Shown piece after piece: positions 12,960 to 24,800 of a DNA stretch of 64,000 bases. The notes beneath the pieces are model-generated. The model worked only from the letters and a program-made list of their open reading frames with translations. It did no database searches and was not told the origin of the DNA. The position numbers and the translations under genes were made by a program. The stretch covers positions 11,009,889-11,073,888 of the forward strand of contig NC_087113.1 of the NCBI RefSeq assembly GCF_963855985.1, given 5' to 3'. Every line of letters begins with the position of its first letter. The first letter of the stretch is position 1. This stretch comes from Ostrinia nubilalis (taxonomy: Eukaryota > Arthropoda > Insecta > Lepidoptera > Crambidae).

Positions 12960-15085
12960 TGTTTAAGTAGAGACTAAGTATGGCCCGAATTGAGATTTTT
13001 GGCTTGAGAGTGCTCATACTGCTCATCTCCTAATCAAGTTTGAACTATTCAAATTTAATTCATCTTTAAATAGAAAATAAGTACGCTCAAGTTGGATGGA
13101 GCTGGAGCTCAATTAAGAAAACAGGCCTAATTAATTACATCATTATTTGGACGATTAAGTTTGCACTAGAAAAACTAACTCAAAACAACTCATTGGTAGG
13201 TACTTTAGGTATTCAAACTTTTGACTGTTGCGAACTAGCCCGTTTTAGTAGTACTGCAACTTCATCAAAGTTGCATTTTTATATGAACGGGGACCGTAAC
13301 AAGAAAAAATGTCTGTACTAAAATTAAATAGCTCATTAAAAGAAAGTTCTTCATAATCTCATCTAAATTATGAGCCAACTAAGGAAATTAAATGAACCTG
13401 CTGCGTTTTATTCAACTCGTGGACTATTAAGAAGAAGGTACAGTTAACATCCATGAGTAAATACAAAATCATAAGTAAATACAAACAGTTTAGTTTGTAA
13501 ATAGTTAATATTCTTATGTTACGAATGGCTTCACCACAATAATCGGATTCGAAACTAAGTTCTGGAATCTTGATTTGGTCAGTCAGTTTAATTTTCCTTC
13601 AATTAGATAGTAAATACCTCAGAATATAGCTACCTCTCTCATAGAATATATTACATAATAGTGTCTCATACACTTCGCTATATTCTCACCTATGACCGTC
13701 AACGTTACGATTCCGCTACGTTAACGTTACGAGCTCCGCTTCATATCACGCTCATAAACGAGAGCGGGTTTTTACGACCGACTGTCCGTGTGTCCTATTT
13801 AGTTAAACTTATTACTTTTCGTTAAAAGAGTTCACTTTTGAGAGGAAAGTAGGTACTACATTTCGATCAAAAAGTACTAAATTGTGTGAGAATTAATTGT
13901 ATTTAGTGACAAAATCACACGCAATGATACTTTCTGATAACATGATAGCAAAATCAGTAGAATAATTCAACAAAAAGATTTAATAAAATAATTTAAATTA
14001 CTATGAAACGTCACAGATTCGCGTATAGTATTCCGTTTAATTACTCTGAGAATCGAACCCAGACCCGTTTCGTAACTGCAAGTAGCACTAATTACTATCT
14101 TTTTTGATAGCACTATGTTTCCGTGATTTATTCGGAAAACTACGTGACGTTGGCCACGAGCCAAGCGAAGGACTCAAAGATTTTTATCCGAAGTAAAAAT
14201 GCTCTTGGGGAAATTTATTCGTGATGCAGAAGATCAATTTAGTTTTCTTATCAGTTTCATAGGATAACGGAAATGGATTACTGACTAATAAAAAGCTTAC
14301 GAGATAAGAAACACAATGTTTTAACTATAGCCCTAATTTAAAGCATAACTTGTTCGGACAACTGCATATCAAGTTCAACAAAGCGACTTATGTCGTTGCA
14401 GGGAAAAGTTGTTCTATTGCAACAATATTGCATATACCTATAGTATTATGTACTGTCCACTGTAACCAGATTTGAAGACACTAAGAAGTGGTTTGTCTGT
14501 CATCTGGTAATATGCTGATATTCGTAACTCCCAAACGCAGAAACTGGATTTCCATCGATTTTCTTAAGATTTTCATCATCACCTACTTTTTTTTGTCTTC
14601 GGCACTTTTTATGTTTTTGGTTAAAGTACCTAATAATGTGCTCACAGTTGATTGATCATCAGCTACTGATTTATTGCCGATAGTACCAACGTCTACTTTT
14701 AATACTTATCTAGGTACATTTAACATACTAAGACACGTAAAAACATGGGCCAAAATAAAAAAGCGTTAACTATTTATCAAAAACAGAGAAATTTTCTCGG
14801 GACCTGGCAAACTACTTTTTCCTAGAATTCTTCTAACTTGAACCCCGTGTGAAAATAGAGTTTGAAATAACCTACGAGTAACAACTACGAGTATATGGCT
14901 ACCTAGCTGACGTTGTATGTACAATGTATTCGATTTATTTGTTGCCTACACGGGAGGGGCACGTACTCTAAGTTTTAGTGCTTGTGAAGTTTGTGACCTA
15001 AATAAATTCTATTTTGACAAAGGTTGTAAAAACTTATTAAGTGTTAACAATGAAATGCAATGCTTGAGTATGTTCTTTTATGAAA
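12960..15085. other. AT-rich unannotated stretch
   Basis: 2.1 kb with no gene supported. A possible tRNA-like B-box on the minus strand (gggtctgggttcgattctca at about 14,049-14,068) may mark an old SINE. Confidence 0.45.
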
Positions 15086-15091
15086 ATGGTA

Positions 15092-15200
15092 AGCAGGAAG
15101 GCGCTGGATACAGGCCGCTACCAACCGTGCGATGTGGAAGTCATTGGGGGAGGCCTATGTTCAAGAGTGGACGTACTGTGGCTGAAGTGATGTTGGTCTT
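15092..15200 (+). mobile_element. RTE-type retrotransposon 3' fragment
   Basis: gaaggcgctggatacaggcc, attgggggaggcctatgttc, gagtggacgtactgtggctg. Confidence 0.82.
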
Positions 15201-15358
15201 TTCTATTAACTTAACTGCACGCAGGCTTGCGAGTGCAATAGGCAGTATCTACCTGCAATCGTTGTCAGTAAATTTCAATTCTTTCATTTGTAGGCTGTCT
15301 CTACTGTTCCCTACACTAATACTCTATTCTATTCGACTCATCAAACCATAAGGTGTCA

Positions 15359-15450
15359 CATGAGGCCGCGGTAACAATTTATTTCTATTGAGTACCTACC
15401 GGCGAATTGAGACACAATAGGAATAATTTTGTTGTTACCGCGGTCTCATG
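15359..15450. repeat. Inverted repeat, 19-bp arms
   Basis: CATGAGGCCGCGGTAACAA and its inverse TTGTTACCGCGGTCTCATG (18 of 19) around a 54-bp spacer; probably a small MITE remnant. Confidence 0.8.
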
Positions 15451-16469
15451 CGACCGCTTAGGGTTTGGAGACCTCATAAACAATGTTAAGACTTGCTTAC
15501 CTTTCTCCGCTTCACGTGTATCACTTGTACTACACCGAGTACAAACAAACTCACGCGTCTGGATAGTACGTAGCAAGACTATAACCAACGTCGCGACAAG
15601 ATGCAGCGCTGAGTCGCATCCAACTTGGGATCGCTGACAGTTTTAGTTTTTAGTTTTGTGCCTTTTGAAAACAGTCGTTTTAGCCGTTTTGTTTCACTTT
15701 CGTGCCTACATTGAACAGAAATGTTTATAAGAAGATTTATTTTGTCAATAGATAATTTTGACGCCACCAGACAATTGGCATACTTTTGATATCCCCATAA
15801 TGGCAATGGGATGGGAACTTATTATGTCGTTCTTGTTTAAGAAACTTTTTCTAGTCGGTAGAGCAATTTTCATTTATTCCAAAAATAACATAAATATTAG
15901 TCATTCCTGCCTTAAAGACTTTGCAAATAATCTTGTCGCACTACATAGGTATAACCGCCATTCACTTATTCCAAACACATTACTTCTATGTTACCTATGC
16001 CAATTATTGATTGTGTCTGGTCCGGTTCAGAAAAAATTCTTGTGTCAAATTGTGATAGACATCTATCAGAAATTTAATGTGATGATATTATAACAGTTAT
16101 GTCTCAAATCTTTAGTTATTCAAAACTTATAGAAACTTTGAAATGTAAACGTAGATACAAGTAGGTCAATTAGCTCATCTTCGATACAAAGTAGTCGCTG
16201 CAAACTTGCGGTCTCTCTCAAGTTTGATTCCCAGCTGAGGCATACATAGTAGCGAAGAAATCACTTTGACAAAGTTTCAGGTCTCACTTTGGATGCGCTT
16301 CGAAGATACCTCAGATTTGATCGTTACGGAAATAATTAACCTGATTGGTTTGATAATACTCGTATTACTTTGGAGAGATCGGTACAAATAGTTTTGTTTC
16401 TATGGCCATAAATATTTAATACTTTTGTCACAGATCGTCATAAATTATAGCCTAGATATGTTATTCTGG

Positions 16470-16590
16470 GTTATAAACAATAATACTGCAAAGTTTCATC
16501 GAAATCCGTTCAGTAGTTTTTGCGTGAAAGAGTAACAAACATCCAGACATACAGACATCCAAACTTGCATTTACAATATTAGTAGGATCA
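16470..16590 (+). mobile_element. CR1/L2-like 3' fragment
   Basis: gtttcatcgaaatccgttca, gtagtttttgcgtgaaagag, catccagacatacagacatc, acaatattagtagga. Confidence 0.82.
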
Positions 16591-16689
16591 GTTAAAGCCG
16601 TGTCACAGTCACAGAAAAATAATAAAATATAGGTTAAATTAAGTAACTCAGGAATAAAGAACTTTTCTAGAGGTGAAAGAATAGTTCCA

Positions 16690-16862
16690 GAGACTATTTC
16701 CTACAGACAAACTTACAAACTGCCTTTTGCCCGCGGCATAATATTGTAAAGTTTCATCAAAATCCGTTCAGTAGTTTTTGTGTGAAAGTTTAACCACAAA
16801 TAATTAGAAGTGTAGCAAACATCCATAAATACAAAGTTTCGCGTTTATAATATCAGTAAAGA
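16690..16862 (+). mobile_element. CR1/L2-like 3' fragment
   Basis: gtttcatcaaaatccgttca, gtagtttttgtgtgaaagtt, cgcgtttataatatcagtaa. Confidence 0.78.
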
Positions 16863-17015
16863 TTCTTAGAAATGCTGACACGAAAGCCCATGTATTAAAG
16901 CCTACGTTGTCAATTGGCTTCTATTAGACCCAGCTCGGACCCAATGGGTATATTAAGACGACCCAATCACAAAAGTAATTCACGCAGAACACTCCACTCA
17001 AAATCTGTACCTACT

Positions 17016-17218
17016 TAGGGTTACCAGGTCCAAAACACACGCTCATGATCATTTTCGAATCTATAGCATGCGCGATCGATATTATTCTGTGGCGACTTTC
17101 GACTGTCGCGTGAAAAGCCTAACAAAAGCTAGACAGGCCGGACAAGAAAAGTATTTGGCCGGACAAGTCCGTAAAAAGCCAAACATGAACGGCTAAAGCC
17201 GGACACCTGGCAACCCTA
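17016..17218. mobile_element. MITE with TAGGGTTACCAGGT ends
   Basis: TAGGGTTACCAGGTCC at the left, ggacacctggcaacccta at the right; about 203 bp. Sequence ggccggacaagtccgtaaaa also occurs, inverted, at about 11,270-11,390. Confidence 0.75.
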
Positions 17219-18558
17219 CATGTACTCAAACAGAAGCGTCACAGTGTCTCGAGCCGCGCGACTCTCGCCTGCGGGTGTACCCGGCGTAATCGCTTCTCGG
17301 TTTGAGTTGCTTGTTTGTGCTCACGACTGGTAATGGGATTTGGAATGGTACACTCTGTGCTGGATCGAAGTCATTATAAAATACCCTGTAGATGTACATA
17401 GCTTAAAATGTGTGAAAATCGTTTTCCAGGCATGTGGCCAGTTAACCAAGACCTCTTTTTAAATAAAACAAAGTCCAGTTCAGAGGCCAAGTTATGTTAC
17501 ATGATGTTTTACTAATCAAAATGAATTTTTTTGCCTAGCATACTTACAACATTGAAAATAGATTTTCAGCCGAAAACGAAAACCAAGCTTCGGCTTCAGT
17601 CTCATTTTCAGCCGAAAACGAATATTCGGTAAGTCACTATTTTTATTATAATAGTCAATACAAAGTAGGTAATTTTCATGCACAAAATGTTCGTTTGATC
17701 GTATCTAGAAGGAATCAAACTCGCGTCCTCTGACATAGTAACCAAGTTCTCAACTCCGACAAACCACCGACCAAATAATTTAGTATTATATTCCTTTCAT
17801 CAGTCCCCAAGTCTACTCGTTTTAACAAAATACGTGACAATTGTCATCAGCGTATCCGAGACAGTTTAGTCTAATGAAAACGACGTGGCCCTTAGACTAG
17901 AGATGAAACGGATAGTTGTTTGGCCGGATACCGGATACCGGATATCCGGCCAACTGTTAGGCCGGATAGCCGGATATCCGGCGGCCGGATAGTTGGCCCA
18001 TTGTCTCGTTGCATGTCGTGACGAGTATAGCGCCGCACAGGTGCTTCGAACGCGATCAGTGGGTCTCTAGACTAGTCACACTTTTCGAAAATCGAATCCG
18101 TCCGAATAGAATGTCAGATATTGCCACTTGTCTAGGGGGCAGATCAATTCAATTTCGGTTGCAATCGTGAGTGTGTGATTGAATTAAATAGTGAAAAGGA
18201 CATCATCCACGTTTCATACATTTTTGGTCCAAAATCAAAAGTGGCGGCCACAAAAAAAAGTGCTGTATATTGACAGAATACGTCTGCCTTAGCATTTGTT
18301 ACTATGGCACCAAAGCTGTAGCACCACTGTGCATCGAGTATTTGAGATCTAAAAGTCATCGACGAATCATACATTTTTTGTTCAAAATCAAAAGTGTCGG
18401 CCAACAAAAAAAAAGTGCTGTATATTGACAGAATACGTCTGCCTTAGCATTTCTTACTATGGCACCAAAGCTGTAGCACCACTGTGCGTCGAGTATTTGA
18501 GATCTAAAATTCATCGACGATCCATACATTTTTTGTTCAAAATCAAAAGTGTCGGCCA

Positions 18559-19170
18559 CTTAGATTAATAAAACCTAGATAGATAGTCAGTGCACGAAAG
18601 GTGAGGCAGTTTTTAGGGAGCCGGCACGGCTTACCCGTAAACGTCATATGAACTGTCAAAGTGAAAAATTGGTAAACACGTCCGACGAATTTTAATTAAT
18701 TAAAACGGGTTGTGCTGTGAAAGGGTGTCTAAAATACATCAGAAAAACAAAAGAAAGTGACCAGTGTTACATTTCATAAGTTAGTACTACGATTCGACGC
18801 GTATTTTGCTTGAATTTGGCTTTCAAAAATTAAATACGGGAATGATACCAGTAACAAGAAAATTTATTTCCCAATTGTTCGCCGTACAAATACACTTCCT
18901 TTTTTATGAAATCGAGACTTTTAAGTCGATTTATCTTATTGTTATTAGGTAGGTACTTTGAATTCAATAAATAAGTAAGTACATGATGCGTTTTGTTTTT
19001 GTTAATTATAAAATTATTAAAAACGTATTAAAAATTTCCCTACTTTCGGGAAAATCGCCTTCACTGTCTACACTCCCCAACAAAATTGACACTAATGACA
19101 TAAGATTTTTGCCTCACTCATGACGAAGCGTTTGTATGAAGACTATCCATCTAGGTTTTATTAATCTAAG
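18559..19170 (+). mobile_element. Element V: P-like candidate with THAP remnant
   Basis: 612 bp with ends CTTAGATTAATAAAACCTAG and CTAGGTTTTATTAATCTAAG, exact 8-bp duplication GTCGGCCA at both sides (18,551-18,558; 19,171-19,178). About 150 bp inside, the plus strand reads GCAVKGC and, one frame on, VTSVTFHK, which resembles the start of a THAP zinc finger. An 8-bp duplication plus THAP would fit the P superfamily. Confidence 0.78.
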
Positions 19171-19504
19171 GTCGGCCAATAAAAAAAAGTGCTGTATTCT
19201 GACAGAATACGTCCGCCTTAGCATTTGTTACTATGACACCAAAGCTGTAGAACCACTGTGCGTCGTAGTATTTGAGATCAAAGTCATCCACGTTTCATAT
19301 ATTTTTGGTGAATAATCAAAAAGTGCTGGCGAAAAAAAATGTGCTGTTTTCTGAGAGAACACACACGACAACTTCGCTCTCGGTACTAAAGAAATAAACA
19401 GACAGTGACCGACACACGTGGGTGGAGCGCGAGACCAGCGGTGAAGGGTTGAGGGAGGGAAACTCCTCGTTCTGTCATGTAACACTGTTGAAGCCGAGAC
19501 CATT

Positions 19505-19640
19505 AAAGTGTGTCGCCTGTTAGGGCACTGGCCACACGGCCTTCAAGTGCGCCGCTGGCATTGACCGCAGTGGACTCTGTTTCCGCTGCGGTGAAGAGGG
19601 CCATAAGGCCAAAGTGTGCTCGTGTGACCCTGTCCCCGCA
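19505..19640 (+). pseudogene. Non-LTR retrotransposon ORF1 (Gag-like) zinc-knuckle fragment
   Basis: The plus strand encodes GHTAFKCAAGIDRSG followed by LCFRCGEEGHKAKVC, a perfect C-x2-C-x4-H-x4-C knuckle at 19,578-19,619 of the R1-like ORF1 type. A 1-nt frameshift separates it from the upstream CRLLGH. No reverse transcriptase follows; it is a captured or truncated piece inside W. Confidence 0.85.
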
Positions 19641-20871
19641 GGGTAGGTATGCGATTCAACGCATTTTTACCCGTAAAAAAGGGGTGTTGTGGTGCGGTGC
19701 GGCGGTGTACCCATTGTATGACGGTAGGGTAAGGCTATTGGTCTAATTCCTAGAAGTGATAAGCCGCGTCTAGTTTTAACATTCCTTTTTATTGTTTGAA
19801 GGTACTCATGGTACATTTTTTTGGGTATGCAGTGTATGTGAACGACAATAAGTACATCGTGTTAACCAGAACATATTAAAAACGCCATGTTTCGGCAAGA
19901 TACTTCAATTGTTTTAGTAAATAGCTTAATCGTAAATGTTAAAAAGACAGACTTTTAGAACTCAAATACTACGATGCACAGTGGTGCTACAGCTTTGGTG
20001 TCATAGTAACAAATGCTAAGGCGGACGTGTTCTATCAGAATACAGCACTTTTATTTTTTGGCCGGCACTTTTGATTTTGGACCAAAATGGATGATGTCCT
20101 TTAATTAGTTACATCATGTCATCAGACCATCAGTGAAAAAAGAAATCGCCTATTTTATTTGGCAATATTTCGACATTAACAGATATTTACTACATTTTAT
20201 GTATTCGTCATTAGAGTGAATAGCCCAGAAAAAGAAATTAGTTTTGAAATGCCTTATTATGGCTTTTTTGTAACTTTTTGGACTTTAAATAAAAGCCGTC
20301 ATTATTGTAAGCCATTTTATTGATATTAACCTCAAAGATTAATGTATTTCATTTCATTAATAGGAAATTGTCGTAGTTTTTTAATATCCGGTATCCGGCC
20401 GGATAGTGAGTTACTATCCGGTATCCGGCCGGATAGTAAATTTAGGCCGGATATCCGGCCTACCGGATAGTTACCGGATATCCGTTTCATCTCTACCTTA
20501 GACCCTATTGTAGTGCTCCACAAAAAATACCAAACCGAGAAACCACAATCACAGCCAGATTACGCTCCCAATCTGTAGGCCCCTCAACGACCATTGTGCT
20601 ACTTTTATTTACAGGCCGAGATACAATCTTAATGAAGTCATTGTTAAGATGGCAGATTGCTAGATTACGCCCGGGTCGGATCAGAAATTATGCCGCACCC
20701 TTGAGAGGGTTGGCGCCCGGAAAAATACGGATCGGACCCTCTAAAGTCGCGTAACTGCGAACTACGCTCTGACCGTGGCTCTGAGGAGAGGTAGGATTTT
20801 TTGTTTTGATAGTATGCTCATGGCTTACTAAGTGCGAGCTATACTTACTCCATAAAGTTTGTTGTGGCGCT

Positions 20872-21030
20872 TTTTCTCAGCACTTGTCAAAATTAAATGT
20901 TTGTTACAAAGCAGTGGTAGGAAAAAAATGGGATATGTAAATGCTGCTTAAGAGTAAACTTTGTCAATTTGCAAGTATATTACTAATTGAATGAATCTAA
21001 ACAAACAAAGATATTTGTGATTTTAAAGAG
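20872..21030 (+). mobile_element. Retroelement 3' fragment, 'gtttgtctcgaagcgctggt' family (decayed)
   Basis: ctcagcacttgtcaaaatta, caaagcagtggtaggaaaaa, gaatgaatctaaacaaa tail. Confidence 0.65.
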
Positions 21031-21889
21031 GCGATTGACCTCTTAAAATTATATTTCTAATGAAAGATCCTGTTATGAACGGATATTTCTAAGCAAATAG
21101 GTTTTTAGAATATTGGTCAATGTACTGTTATTATAGACTTGGCAATCTCTGGCTTATACCGTCTACTCTACGTCGCTCTACCGTCAGACTATTAATCTTT
21201 GTTGCAAAATAGCTACCTTTTCGAATAGTTAAGACAGTCCACAGCTTTTAACTCGATGAGCCCTTGTCTCTAGTCTCTATCTTTATCTTTTTATCCGATT
21301 GCGGCAGAAGTATGATTTTTTTTTTCAGTTCTGGTAGACTTTCATGCTCGTGTTCTAGCATTTGACGGGACTACTCCTGTGTAGCTGCAACTCCTGTGTA
21401 GCCAGGATCTACAGCTTGACCGCCAATAAAAACCCAACCAGTGAAGGTCAAATTTGTCCCGGGCAAACGGTCATTGGACCCGCAACGAAATTCAGAAGAA
21501 CATAGGAGGAGTTCGAAGTTAGGGTTCGATGGCGGCGGCAAACTGGAGGGAAGTTCATTCTAGTATTCTAGCATTAGTAAATCCGCGGCCAGGTATCGAG
21601 TGACACGTCCTTCGTATTATAACAGATATAGTGACGGACACGACCGCGGGAGGATATTGCCCCGATCGCCGAATTTATGAGCCCGTACCTTATACTTGGC
21701 GACAGAGATATGGGGTTACAAATCAATGGGAAAGAAAAGTAATTTGAATTTATGCGTCTTTGAGGTTGGGGGAAACTTTAAAACCTACTTTTTTACAATA
21801 TACCTAGGTAACTGAATTTATAGTAGAATAGCTTATTCCCGTGCACACGTGGATTAGTAATAGTAGAGTACCTTGTATGGTAATTTGAT

Positions 21890-22015
21890 GTATAAAAATT
21901 TATATTAAACAGTTTAAATAAAATCCGTTCATTATTTTTTGCGTGAAAGAGTAACAAACATACATCGATCCATCCATTCATCCATCTAAAAGTATCTTCT
22001 CAAACTTTCACATTT
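21890..22015 (+). mobile_element. CR1/L2-like 3' fragment
   Basis: aaaatccgttcattattttttg, cgtgaaagagtaacaaacat and catacatcgatccatccatt. Confidence 0.75.
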
Positions 22016-22039
22016 TGATAAATTATGTAAAGAGTGGAC

Positions 22040-22152
22040 AGACCCCACTAGGTGGACCGACGATCTGGTGAAGGTCCTGGATGTGGGCAGCGCAGGACCG
22101 ATCGTTATGGAAATCCTTGGGGTAAGCCTTTGTCCAGCAGTGGACATCGAAT
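22040..22152 (+). mobile_element. RTE-type retrotransposon 3' fragment
   Basis: ccccactaggtggaccgacg ... tttgtccagcagtggacatc. Confidence 0.85.
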
Positions 22153-22216
22153 AAACGTGAACAATACGAATGTAAAGATGACGTTTTATTTATTATTTAG
22201 ATTGTTATATGTACTA

Positions 22217-22612
22217 CTAGCGGCCGCCCGCGACTTCGTACCCGTCGTGGATCCCGTTTTACCCCCTTCATCTATCTTACGCGGTTTAGATTTTTTCATA
22301 CAAATGTTTTTTCCCGCTAACTCCCGTTCCCTTGGGAATTTTGCAATATTCTGTTGTAACTAAGCTTTAAGTTTACTAAGGTACCTGCATGCCAAATTTC
22401 AAGCGTCTAACTTAAGCGGTTTAGATTTTTCACACAAAAGGATTTTCCCGCTAATTCCCGTTCCCGTGGGAATTTCGGAAATTCCTTTCTTAGTGCACCT
22501 CTACGGTACCTAAGCTACGTCCCTCCTAATTTTCAAGTGCCTACGTTAAGCCGTTTAGGCTGTGCGTTGATCTGTCACTAAGTCAGTCAGTTTCTCCTTT
22601 TATAATATTTAG
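22217..22612 (+). mobile_element. Retroelement 3' end, 'GCGGCCGCCCGCGACTTCGT' family, with internal duplication
   Basis: ctagcggccgcccgcgactt at the left, two copies of the ttacgcggtttagattttt / ttcccgctaa segment, and the terminal cagtcagtttctccttttat. Confidence 0.88.
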
Positions 22613-22998
22613 ATGATGGCAAAGGTGCCATAATGTGGTACATACTAGGTACTAGTAGGAGGTCGAGAAGGATCATTTAATAATTACTTTGTAGGTACTT
22701 AACATAGCATAGCACGCACTATTAATATCTATTTACGTGTCAATAGTTATCTAATAGCCTTGAAGCTGAGCGCGATTGATTGAGATAATTGATATGAGTA
22801 ACGTGTATGGAATTGTATGGATTAACTTAATGATCATAATTGGAGGTGTTAAAACATAAAATAATGTAGGTAATATTTATGTTGAACTACTTACCCGTGA
22901 ATTAAAAAACATTCAGTTGAGTACTTACAAAATAAATATTGTATTTTGGGGTTGGATAAAAAAATCCCTTTAGGTTCATCACTCCTACTTTGTATTTT

Positions 22999-23411
22999 CA
23001 ACCGACTTCAAAAAAGGAGGAGGTTCTCAATTCGACCCGTATGTTTTTTTTTTTTTCTATGTTTGTTACGCGATAACTCCGCCAATTATGAACCGATTTG
23101 AACAAATCTTTTTTCGGCGTATAGGTAATACCTCAAGGGTGGTCCCATTTAAATTTAATAATAGAAAAAACAACCCCCAAGGGTGGAAAATTGGGGATGA
23201 ACTTTTTTATACGCAATATCTCCGCCGATTGTAAATCAATTTGAACGATTATTTTTTTGTTGAATAGGTATTATCAAAAGGGTGGTTTCATGCGAATTTG
23301 AAGAAAATATTTCACCCCCAAGGGTGGAAAATTGGGGATAAACTTTTTTATACGCAATATTTTTAATTTTTAGTTTTTTTTTGTGTTCACGCATTTGAAG
23401 TCGGTTTTATT
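22999..23411. mobile_element. Repeat with AACCGACTTCAAA ends
   Basis: Begins aaccgacttcaaaaaaggag, ends tttgaagtcggttttatttt (inverse), and holds two internal cccccaagggtggaaaattgg repeats. A widespread lepidopteran repeat. Confidence 0.82.
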
Positions 23412-23520
23412 TTTTTTAAAAGTTATTACGTTTAAAGGTCATAGCATACTTATCAACCGGGAAAAGGACTTTTCGCCGTAAGGCCGGGCGTTTACGTTAC
23501 GGTGCGGTTAATTACTTATT

Positions 23521-23637
23521 AGGCTGAGTTGCACCACCTAACTTTGACCGTAACTATAACGTTAACCGGTGTTTTTGTATGGAGTCTAACAGATTTTTGA
23601 CGTTTGTCAAAGTTAAAGTAAGATGGTGCGTTGCAGA
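23521..23637. mobile_element. MITE, 'GGCTGAGTTGCACCA' family
   Basis: AGGCTGAGTTGCACCACCTA ... AGATGGTGCGTTGCAG; right end eroded. Confidence 0.82.
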
Positions 23638-24049
23638 CTTGCAGTACGGAGTTTCATATAAAGAATACTGACCGCCTCGAGTTGATACAGTTACGATTCA
23701 TTTCCGGGTTGATAAGTGTGCTTCGAAGTAAGTAAAGGATTACTTTGCATATTTAGCACGAATCCTCACACATGGCAGTACCTAACTACATTGCTCTATC
23801 CCGTCACTCGGGCCGAGCGTCCATTACACGGGGCTGTAATAAAAACCAACGGAACCATCGACGTAGATCTATGGATAGGGTTTGGTACGAATACTTTTTA
23901 ACTCTAGTGTATCCTTATAGTTAAGTGGTTTGTGTAAAATTTATACTGACCATGAAAAATAATAAATAACTAAGTGAATAACGAGTAGGTATACTAATTA
24001 TGCTGTTGCAGTAAGAAAAAGTCAAAATCATAGCATTTAACCAGTACTT

Positions 24050-24235
24050 GGCCCTTTCCAGGGCGCTTATAAGAGCTATTTACATTATGTAAAACGTGTC
24101 GGTTTTTTTCAGAGGTGGAATTGTACGATATAATATAATTATACTATTATAATATGTATAAGCATGTATAATATTGACTAAAATGGTGTATGTCTTGTTA
24201 GTGTTAATAAATAAATAAAATAAATAAATATAGTC
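24050..24235 (+). mobile_element. Retroelement 3' fragment, 'ggccctttccagggc' family
   Basis: ggccctttccagggcgctta ... aatggtgtatgtcttgttag then an (AATA)n tail. A shorter relative is at 3,644-3,730. Confidence 0.75.
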
Positions 24236-24800
24236 AGTTATACAAAGCGTTTGACAGAATAATCGTACCTACGTTATGAACTGTCAAATGAAAACGGTTG
24301 CTTTACACAATTGCACCTCACGTCTGCAAACAAGATGTTTGTGTGAAAATTAATACTAAATCACGTAGGACTACTAAACGGAATCCTGCAAAAAACAGTT
24401 AGTTAATGCAAAAATCCGGATGTCCCCGAGGGCACAAGCCCTAATAGGAGAAAACACTGTTGGTGTGCCTTAAAAATAGATAAATAAATATCTTACATAT
24501 CTTTGGATAATTTCACACAGCGCCATCTAGCCCCAAAGTAAGTAACTTACTAAATGCATACATTATGATGGCATGTATTTAAATGATCTTTTTAAATTAG
24601 CAAAAACGGCAAATAAAAAAATCTAAATGGTCATCTATTTTAATGATTGATCCTCTTTCTTTGAGACATAAAATAAATGAAATCGATCGATATTTTAACC
24701 TCTTTTGAACTACGCAAAAATAATTGAGATGTAAAAATTATATCTGATCGTTACTTGTTGGTCCTCAAAAATAAAAGAAATGAGCACCAAATATTCAATA

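Larger units (their letters stand above)
18195..20102. mobile_element. W element nested in hAT Z
   Basis: AAAGGACATCATCCACGTTT at the left, ggatgatgtccttt at the right. Forward 170-bp monomers at 18,195-18,558 and 19,179-19,357 and one reverse monomer at 19,953-20,102; the middle is occupied by V and an ORF1 fragment. Confidence 0.85.
17898..20495. mobile_element. hAT element Z (2.6 kb), host of a nested series
   Basis: Ends TAGAGATGAAACGGATAG and TATCCGTTTCATCTCTA, with repeated CCGGATATCCGG words inside both ends, flanked by an exact 8-bp duplication CCTTAGAC (17,890-17,897 and 20,496-20,503). No transposase frame remains; the interior at 18,195-20,102 is a W element. Confidence 0.95.

Noticed and set aside
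14917..15351. 144-codon plus-strand open frame
   Set aside because: The middle is an RTE 3' fragment and the rest has no domain; probably chance.
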